Origin: Erysipelotrichaceae bacterium
Lineage (GTDB): Bacteria; Bacillota_I; Bacilli_A; Erysipelotrichales; Erysipelotrichaceae
NCBI GenBank assembly: GCA_003510215.1
Contig: DOKQ01000019.1
Coordinates: 1 to 5,413 of the forward strand
Reading direction: 5' to 3'
DNA: 5,413 nucleotides
Shown: piece by piece, positions 1 through 4,068 of the stretch
Layout: every line of letters starts with the position of its first letter
Numbering within the stretch: the first letter of the stretch is position 1
Translations under genes and position numbers: made by a program
Notes under the pieces: model-generated
What the model saw: only the letters and a program-made list of their open reading frames with translations
Database searches by the model: none
What the model was told of the DNA's origin: nothing

Positions 1-60
1 AATGTTCTCTTGACCACCTAAAGCCTTTAAGATTTGATGAATCGATGTTTCATGTTTCAT
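1..60 (-). CDS. PTS sugar permease, EIIB-domain N-terminus (partial)
   Basis: This is the first 20 codons of a gene that continues beyond the left edge. The visible peptide, MKHETSIHQILKALGGQENI, fits the N-terminus of the EIIB domain of glucose/sucrose-family phosphotransferase permeases. In that family a short helix leads to a conserved LGG-x-ENI motif, followed by the phosphorylated Cys of a HCxTRLR motif, which here lies off the window. Family knowledge says such proteins are usually EIIB-EIIC (sometimes plus EIIA) fusions that import and phosphorylate a sugar at the membrane. The ATG at 60-58 is supported by an AAGGAGG Shine-Dalgarno 7 nt upstream. The neighbouring LacI-family gene and the palindromic operators in the promoter point to a sugar-inducible transporter. 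Sucrose is the best guess from the look of the regulator, but the substrate cannot be read from 20 residues. Confidence 0.85.
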   Translation of the reverse strand, partial: MKHETSIHQILKALGGQENI

Positions 61-67
61 TCGTGTT

Positions 68-74
68 CCTCCTT
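68..74 (-). promoter_or_regulatory. Ribosome binding site of the PTS gene
   Basis: The minus strand reads AAGGAGG here, followed by a 7-nt spacer to the ATG at 60-58. It is a near-perfect Shine-Dalgarno and fixes the start of a gene of which only 20 codons are visible. Confidence 0.85.
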
Positions 75-109
75 CAATGTTGCATAGAATCGATGGACCG
101 CTACAGAAT

Positions 110-123
110 TGGCACCGGTTCCA
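110..123. promoter_or_regulatory. LacI-type operator, downstream copy
   Basis: The plus strand reads TGGCACCGGTTCCA, an inverted repeat with one imperfect pair (C113 against T120) around a central CpG. It matches the palindrome at 143-154 in 11 of 12 core positions. It falls about 4-17 nt downstream of the predicted PTS transcription start, where a bound repressor would block initiation or early elongation. A central CG pair is a hallmark of LacI/PurR-family operators, where the hinge-helix leucine intercalates. Assigning it to the LacI gene at 230-1210 is inference from adjacency. Confidence 0.75.
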
Positions 124-133
124 CCTGTTGTTA

Positions 134-161
134 AAAATATATGGAACCGGTTCCTTTACAA
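134..161 (-). promoter_or_regulatory. Predicted sigma-A promoter of the PTS gene
   Basis: On the minus strand a -35 of TTGTAA (161-156) and a -10 of TATTTT (139-134) are separated by 16 nt. An alternative -10, TATATT, sits two bases upstream. The spacer is almost entirely filled by the palindrome at 143-154. The predicted start near 127 gives a leader of about 67 nt before the ATG. Neither hexamer is a perfect match, so the exact position is tentative. The overlap with an operator supports the placement. Confidence 0.6.
143..154. promoter_or_regulatory. LacI-type operator, perfect palindrome in the promoter spacer
   Basis: GGAACCGGTTCC is a perfect 12-bp palindrome with a central CpG. It lies between the predicted -35 and -10 of the PTS promoter, so binding would directly exclude RNA polymerase. 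A second copy has its centre 32 bp away (110-123), close to three helical turns, which places both on one face of the DNA. The likely ligand is the LacI-family protein encoded immediately upstream (230-1210). This is typical of local sugar regulators but is not proven by the sequence. Confidence 0.8.
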
Positions 162-194
162 GTATTCTATCGTAGATTCACTCACTTGTAAAGG
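153..194. repeat. 10-bp perfect inverted repeat in the PTS promoter region
   Basis: CCTTTACAAG (153-162) and CTTGTAAAGG (185-194) are perfect inverted copies separated by 22 bp. The left arm covers the predicted -35 and touches the operator at 143-154. The right arm is half of the cre-like box at 186-201. The arm centres are 32 bp apart, the same spacing as the two CpG-centred operators. It may be a second regulator's paired half-sites, or chance arising from the cre-like half TGTAAAG. No terminator U-run follows it. Confidence 0.5.
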
Positions 195-201
195 GTTTCA
201 A
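186..201. promoter_or_regulatory. Candidate cre box (CcpA binding site)
   Basis: The plus strand reads TTGTAAAGGGTTTCAA, which fits the Bacillus cre consensus WTGNAARCGNWWWCAW at 15 of 16 positions. The one mismatch is the first base of the central CG (G instead of C), normally the most conserved pair, so affinity is uncertain. It is centred about 66 bp upstream of the predicted PTS start. A cre next to a PTS promoter would fit carbon catabolite control. At this distance it could act by looping, or by activation rather than simple occlusion. Confidence 0.4.
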
Positions 202-202
202 T

Positions 203-229
203 AAAAAAACCGGAAAATTCCGATTTTTT
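203..229 (-). terminator. Rho-independent terminator of the lacI-family gene
   Basis: The transcript of the minus strand folds into a stem of A-rich sequence, U, CGGA, then a short AUUU loop and the complementary UCCG, G and U-run, with seven U residues following. A U-G wobble keeps the stem continuous on the minus strand, whereas the plus-strand reading has an A-C mismatch there. This suggests it serves leftward transcription. It begins directly after the TAG stop at 232-230 and insulates the PTS promoter from read-through. Confidence 0.8.
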
Positions 230-1210
230 CTATATTTTACGAGTGGATTGTTTCACTTCAAGTACAGGGATTAAAATTGATTGTCTTTCAACTTCTTCTC
301 CATTTAAAATGTGTTGTAACTGCAAGACAGCCAAATCACCCACCTCTTTGTATGGATATCGAACGGTTGTAATCGCTGGAGTGACCAGATTGGTAATGGA
401 ATAACCACCGAATCCAGAGATTGATACATCATCAGGTACCCTTTTGCCCAGTGCCAGCGTGGCCTTGTATGCAGCCAGTGCAATATTGTCTGTTGCACAA
501 AGGATATAGGAAGGCGAAACCGTAGGTAAATACTCCAGCAGCATCTGATACGTAATTTCATAATTGAAATCAACTTCCTTCACCTTTAGCATGAGCTGGC
601 TGTTAGCTTTTAGTACATCAAGCACACCTTGCTTTCGTAGTTTTCCAACCGCTACATCATGCTCATTAACTCCAAGGTAAAGAATCTGACGATGGTTCAA
701 TGAAAGAGCATGCTCAGCCATCATTTTTCCTGCAGAGATTTCGTTATAGATAAAGTTATACGTAAAATCACACCGTTGGCCAATGACCAGCACCGGAATA
801 TCCAGTGCTTCTATTAGCTGCTGATGTCGATTTGTCAGTGTTGTTGCTAAAAGGATAATGGCAGCGACTTTCTGTTTGGAAAATGCAAGTATTTGCTCGA
901 TTTCCCGTTCAATGTTCTGATCCGTATTGGTAATGAGGAGTTGGTAATGATGTTTCTTTAAGGAGCGATCAATGCTTTCAAGAATCTCATAGGTAGCATA
1001 AGAGTTCAAACGGGGAATGATGATCCCGATGAGATTTGATTTTTTCACCTTAAGACTTTGGGCAAACGTATTGGGTATATATCCTGTGTCCTTCATCACT
1101 TTTTCAATGATTTCTTTTGTAGCTTGACTGACAGAGCCACCATTCAGGTATCTTGATACCGTACTCTTAGCTACCCCTGCCAACCGGGCGATATCGTTAA
1201 TTGTTGCCAT
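230..1210 (-). CDS. LacI-family sugar-responsive repressor (ScrR-like)
   Basis: This 326-residue cytoplasmic transcription factor is the usual length for the LacI/GalR family. Residues 3-23 form the helix-turn-helix (TINDIARLAGVAKSTVSRYLN). Residues 45-58 form the hinge helix (IPNTFAQSLKVKKS, with Leu53 as the likely base-intercalating residue). The periplasmic-binding-protein-like effector domain starts at IGIIIPRL (61-68). ATDN at 239-242, GFGGY at 266-270 and TTVRYPYKEVG at 281-291 are typical core motifs. The GFGGY and TTxRY patterns resemble sucrose repressors such as ScrR, so sucrose or a related sugar is the best-guess inducer, with moderate certainty. The reading frame is open upstream to an ATG at 1246. 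However, the ATG at 1210 has an ideal Shine-Dalgarno and begins at the canonical MATIxDIA, while the longer start lies upstream of the predicted -10. The gene sits directly upstream of a PTS gene whose promoter carries two CpG-centred palindromes, its probable operators. Confidence 0.93.
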   Translation of the reverse strand: MATINDIARLAGVAKSTVSRYLNGGSVSQATKEIIEKVMKDTGYIPNTFAQSLKVKKSNLIGIIIPRLNSYATYEILESIDRSLKKHHYQLLITNTDQNIEREIEQILAFSKQKVAAIILLATTLTNRHQQLIEALDIPVLVIGQRCDFTYNFIYNEISAGKMMAEHALSLNHRQILYLGVNEHDVAVGKLRKQGVLDVLKANSQLMLKVKEVDFNYEITYQMLLEYLPTVSPSYILCATDNIALAAYKATLALGKRVPDDVSISGFGGYSITNLVTPAITTVRYPYKEVGDLAVLQLQHILNGEEVERQSILIPVLEVKQSTRKI

Positions 1211-1216
1211 CAACAT

Positions 1217-1225
1217 ACCTCCTTT
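1217..1225 (-). promoter_or_regulatory. Ribosome binding site deciding the repressor start
   Basis: The minus strand reads AAAGGAGGT with 6 nt to the ATG at 1210-1208. An in-frame ATG at 1216-1214 lies directly against this site and is too close to be used. The ATG at 1246 lies upstream of the site altogether. This selects the 326-residue product. Confidence 0.85.
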
Positions 1226-1237
1226 CTCATCTACCTC

Positions 1238-1266
1238 ATTATACAACAGAAACTCTTTTAAATACT
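1238..1266 (-). promoter_or_regulatory. Predicted promoter of the lacI-family gene
   Basis: A perfect TATAAT -10 lies at 1243-1238 on the minus strand. At 17-nt spacing the -35 position reads AGTATT (1266-1261), which is poor, so expression may be low, as is common for repressors. The expected start is near 1231, giving a leader of about 20 nt that just contains the Shine-Dalgarno. No copy of the GGAACCGGTTCC palindrome is seen here, so autoregulation through that motif is not evident. Read-through from the gene at 1282-1926 is also possible, because no hairpin terminator separates them. Confidence 0.5.
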
Positions 1267-1281
1267 ATCTTTGAAATTGAT

Positions 1282-1926
1282 CTATTCATCCATTAAATTA
1301 AATTGAACATAAAACCGCCGCACCCGAGGCATCATAAACCCAATCATCGGACCAAAAATCAGCATGGCAATCACTGTACCTTCACGAATGGTCAGCGGCA
1401 CCGAAAAAAGCAACGAAATTGAAACAGCAATAAGGATACTAAGAATATCCGCATACTGTCTTAACTGTGCAAAACTGAATCTAGTACGCTGAGCAATAGC
1501 CATACATAGACCTTCAAGCGGTAATGTGATGCGATTGATCAGCATAATTCCACTGATAACAAAGGCTATAAATACATGTGCAAGGATGAGTACAAGAACG
1601 CGAATGGCATAAATATCAAAAGTTACATTTTTAAGAATCGTATAATAGACAAAGTTAATAATGCTTCCTAATAAAAAAGCAACAATCAGTTGTAACCATT
1701 GCACCTTTTGAAACTTTGATCGAAGAATTAGAATCTGACCCACCACACAGGATGTATTAATAATCATCGCCCAGGTTCCAATCTTCATATTGGTCGAAAA
1801 GGCAAAAGATTGTGCCATCGCATCATAAGCGCCAACACCAATCGCAGCCTTCAGTGCAAAAGAAGCGCCAATACCCACACAACTGATTAAAATTAGCGAA
1901 GCTAAATATCGTTTTATTTCTTTCAT
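1282..1926 (-). CDS. YczE/YyaS/YitT-family integral membrane protein
   Basis: This is a 214-residue hydrophobic protein with about six predicted membrane helices (roughly 7-26, 49-69, 78-98, 106-130, 161-177, 184-202) and no cleavable signal peptide. Family-type motifs are visible: LKAAIGVGAYDA at 25-36, KIGTW at 48-52, RTRFSFAQLR at 147-156, and REGTVIAMLIFGPMIGF from 181. These correspond to the conserved KAxLGxxPxDA, IGTW, RTG and GTxxxALLxGP stretches of YczE-like proteins. The biochemical function of the family is not established. B. subtilis yczE sits beside sfp and has been linked to lipopeptide production. The ATG at 1926 is preceded by GAGG at 6 nt and by its own promoter. It lies between a nucleoside transporter operon and a sugar regulator, but terminator placement makes it an independent unit, possibly running into the repressor gene 71 nt downstream. 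Transport of a small solute is a guess only. Confidence 0.8.
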   Translation of the reverse strand: MKEIKRYLASLILISCVGIGASFALKAAIGVGAYDAMAQSFAFSTNMKIGTWAMIINTSCVVGQILILRSKFQKVQWLQLIVAFLLGSIINFVYYTILKNVTFDIYAIRVLVLILAHVFIAFVISGIMLINRITLPLEGLCMAIAQRTRFSFAQLRQYADILSILIAVSISLLFSVPLTIREGTVIAMLIFGPMIGFMMPRVRRFYVQFNLMDE

Positions 1927-1950
1927 AAGATTCCTCGTTTCCCGAGTACT

Positions 1951-1979
1951 ATTGTATTATTTATAGGTACAAATAGCAA
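1951..1979 (-). promoter_or_regulatory. Predicted promoter of the YczE-like gene
   Basis: On the minus strand TTGCTA (1979-1974) and TACAAT (1956-1951) are separated by 17 nt, matching the -35 at 4 of 6 positions and the -10 at 5 of 6. The predicted start near 1944 gives a leader of about 18 nt with a GAGG ribosome binding site at 1936-1933. It lies just past the terminator of the transporter operon, as expected for an independent unit. Confidence 0.6.
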
Positions 1980-2003
1980 GAATACGACCTGAAACAATGG
2001 TTC

Positions 2004-2028
2004 AAAAAAAACCGCCGAAGCGGTTTTT
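2004..2028 (-). terminator. Strong rho-independent terminator of the nucleoside transporter operon
   Basis: The minus-strand transcript has a 9-bp stem, AAAAACCGC paired with GCGGUUUUU, closed by a C(UUCG)G tetraloop and followed by a run of eight U. UUCG closed by C-G is an exceptionally stable loop. The 5' A residues of the stem include part of the TAA stop codon of the last permease gene (2029-2027), so translation termination and the hairpin are contiguous. It ends the ABC operon before the YczE-like gene. Confidence 0.92.
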
Positions 2029-2980
2029 AACGTTTTCCTGGATCGTAAGGTTCCCCAGCAGCTTTTGGGGCTGCGGATTTCTTCGAAGTAAAAGTCAAAA
2101 CAATGATTGTCATGATAAATGGCGTCATCTTAAAGAAGTTACCTGGAATACCCAATTGAAGTAACCATGGAATCCCTGTGTACGCAGCAGCAATGGTTTT
2201 CATAAAGCCAAAGAAGAATGCCGCAAATAGAATTCTACCAGGCTTCCATTGTCCAAAAATAAGTACGGCCAAAGCCAAGAATCCATAACCAGCCACTTGT
2301 CCATCAAATGCGGTTGTAACTGGAACTGTAAGGACAAGACCGCCTAAACCGGCAAGTGCACCGGAGATTAACACACCGGCATAACGCATACGATAGACAT
2401 TAATCCCTGCCGCATCCGCTGCTTGAGGATGTTCACCACAAGCACGAAGACGTAAGCCAAATCGTGTCTTGTATAAAACAAACCATGAAATCACCAGAAT
2501 GGCGAAACCAATGTATGTCGTAATATAGGTGTTGGTAAAGAAAAGTGGACCAAGTACCGGAATACTGGAAAGGCCAGGAACAGCCGCAATCCGGTATTGG
2601 TTAATGAAGGTTACCTGCTGAACACCAATAAAAGCTCTTGCGGTAAAAATCGCAAAGGCAGGTGCAAACAAGTTAACCGCCGTCCCACTAATGACCTGAT
2701 TGGCTTTCATATTAATGGATGCATAGGCATGTAATAGAGAAATCAGCATACCGGATCCAACAGCCACAAGCATGGAAAGAACCAGCAGCAATTGACCGGA
2801 AATGGTACCTTGCATCGATCTCATAAAGTATAAACTGATAAAGGCTCCCACAATCATGATCCCTTCAAGAGCAATGTTTACGACACCACTTCGTTCAGAG
2901 AACATGCCGCCAAGGGCGACGATAAGAAGTGGAATCGAATAAAACATGGTTTGCTGGATCAAGAAATAAAAGGTACTCAT
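2027..2980 (-). CDS. nupQ: Nucleoside ABC transporter permease, NupQ/YufQ-like
   Basis: This 317-residue permease belongs to the BPD_transp_2 family and is one of the two membrane subunits of a basic-membrane-protein (BMP) type nucleoside importer. It is a multi-spanning hydrophobic protein. Signature stretches are SERSGVVNIALEGIM (28-42), KANQVISGTAVNLFAPA (92-108), GLRLRACGEHPQAADAAGI (175-193, the cytoplasmic loop that contacts the ATPase), GALAGLGG (207-214) and IFGQWKPG (241-248). The polar tail ending PYDPGKR is also characteristic of this subfamily. Length and motif set are complete, with no sign of damage. The ATG overlaps the TGA of the preceding permease gene by 4 nt (ATGA), with a GGGAGGT site 8 nt upstream, which indicates translational coupling. 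It is the last gene of the operon. The nucleoside assignment comes from family and gene order, and purine or uridine specificity cannot be read. Confidence 0.9.
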   Translation of the reverse strand: MSTFYFLIQQTMFYSIPLLIVALGGMFSERSGVVNIALEGIMIVGAFISLYFMRSMQGTISGQLLLVLSMLVAVGSGMLISLLHAYASINMKANQVISGTAVNLFAPAFAIFTARAFIGVQQVTFINQYRIAAVPGLSSIPVLGPLFFTNTYITTYIGFAILVISWFVLYKTRFGLRLRACGEHPQAADAAGINVYRMRYAGVLISGALAGLGGLVLTVPVTTAFDGQVAGYGFLALAVLIFGQWKPGRILFAAFFFGFMKTIAAAYTGIPWLLQLGIPGNFFKMTPFIMTIIVLTFTSKKSAAPKAAGEPYDPGKR

Positions 2981-4068
2981 GCACTCTTACCTCCCTTCTT
3001 TTTACTGACTTTTTCCAAAAAGGCTTTAAAAGCCAGTGCGAAAGCACTAAAGTAGATAATAATGGCAATCATAATATCGATGACTTCCGGAACAAAGTCG
3101 TAACGCTGCATATAGAAGCCACCCATATTCAGATGACCGATAAACAGGCCTGAGAAAATAATCCCGATTGGATGTGAGGATGCCAACAGGGCTACTGGGA
3201 TCCCATTGAATCCTTCAGGCGCCAGCATATCCACAATTTCAATGTGTTTACCGGCACCCGAGAGGTAAAGAATACCTCCACCAAGACCGGAAAGAGCACC
3301 AGCAATCATCATCGAAAGGATAATATTGCGTTTTTCATTGATTCCCGCATAACGAGAAGCATCGCGGTTGTAACCAACCGCCTTCAGTTCAAATCCAAAG
3401 GTGGTTTTTTCCAGAATAATGTAAATAATTATGGCAAAAACGATTGCAAGAATGATTCCGATATTCACCGAAGAATTGGTAAATATCTGATTCAGACCCA
3501 ACTTTGGAAGTATGGCTCTTGATGGTGTAATCGATTCATTGCGGGTGGGATTGAAAACAGTCTGAACAACCATATAGTTGACTAGATACATCCCAATATA
3601 GTTGAGCATAATAGATGTAATAACTTCATTCACATTACGGTAAGCTTTAAGAACACCTACGATTCCTGCCCAAAGCGCACCTGCAATAGCACCCGCCAAC
3701 AAGGCTGCAATCCACACAGTACCATCCGGTAGAAACGTCCATTTGACACCTACATAGATGGCCGCAAAGGCACCCAGAATAAACTGGCCTGAGGCACCGA
3801 TATTAAACAATCCGGTTTTAAACGCGAATCCGACAGATAACCCGGTTAGGATAATCGGAGCCGACATATACAACCCGTTTCCTACACCGCGAACACCCTG
3901 GTTAAATCCACCACGTAGGATAGTCATAAAACCAAAGCCTGCCTCAGATGGATTTGAAATCAATAAAATGATATAACCAAAGAGTAACCCAATCAGGATG
4001 GCTCCAAGTGAAGCACTGATACTGGCAAAGCCCCGGCTTTTGATTAAACGATTCAACTTAATGTTCAT
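2977..4068 (-). CDS. nupP: Nucleoside ABC transporter permease, NupP/YufP-like
   Basis: This 363-residue BPD_transp_2 permease is the partner of the 317-residue permease encoded downstream. Hydrophobic segments occur at about 18-38, 66-83, 92-108, 118-140, 150-170, 203-219, 248-270, 291-312 and 330-350. Family motifs are GLFNIGASGQFILGA (86-100), RNVNEVITSIMLNYI (144-158), GFELKAVGYNRDASRYAGI (225-243, the coupling loop) and GALSGLGGG (257-265). The tail is lysine-rich (KVSKKKGGKSA). The frame is open upstream to 4182, but that extension is polar, lies inside the ATPase gene and lacks family character. The ATG at 4068 has GAGGTGA 5 nt upstream and gives the usual NupP length. The gene overlaps the ATPase 3' end by 11 nt and the next permease gene by 4 nt, so three subunits are made from one tightly coupled message. 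Substrate is inferred to be nucleosides. Confidence 0.9.
   Translation of the reverse strand: MNIKLNRLIKSRGFASISASLGAILIGLLFGYIILLISNPSEAGFGFMTILRGGFNQGVRGVGNGLYMSAPIILTGLSVGFAFKTGLFNIGASGQFILGAFAAIYVGVKWTFLPDGTVWIAALLAGAIAGALWAGIVGVLKAYRNVNEVITSIMLNYIGMYLVNYMVVQTVFNPTRNESITPSRAILPKLGLNQIFTNSSVNIGIILAIVFAIIIYIILEKTTFGFELKAVGYNRDASRYAGINEKRNIILSMMIAGALSGLGGGILYLSGAGKHIEIVDMLAPEGFNGIPVALLASSHPIGIIFSGLFIGHLNMGGFYMQRYDFVPEVIDIMIAIIIYFSAFALAFKAFLEKVSKKKGGKSA
2989..2995 (-). promoter_or_regulatory. Ribosome binding site of the NupQ-like gene
   Basis: The minus strand reads GGGAGGT 8 nt before the ATG at 2980-2978. It is embedded in the lysine- and glycine-rich final codons of the upstream permease gene. 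Together with the ATGA overlap it supports coupled translation of the two permeases in matched amounts. Confidence 0.8.

Noticed and set aside
39..95. Direct repeat GAATCGATG at 39-47 and 87-95
   Set aside because: It is nine bases only, with one copy inside the PTS coding region, and has no link to the promoter elements. It is likely chance.
61..127. Possible riboswitch or antiterminator (RAT) element in the PTS leader
   Set aside because: The leader of about 67 nt has no terminator hairpin with a U-run and no recognisable RAT sequence. The only symmetry is the DNA operator at 110-123.
304..573. 89-codon minus-strand open frame inside the repressor gene
   Set aside because: It is an alternative frame of the conserved LacI effector domain and has no independent support.
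2929..3976. Several plus-strand open frames of 72-92 codons opposite the permease genes
   Set aside because: All are antisense to conserved membrane protein genes and show no domain character, so they are shadows.
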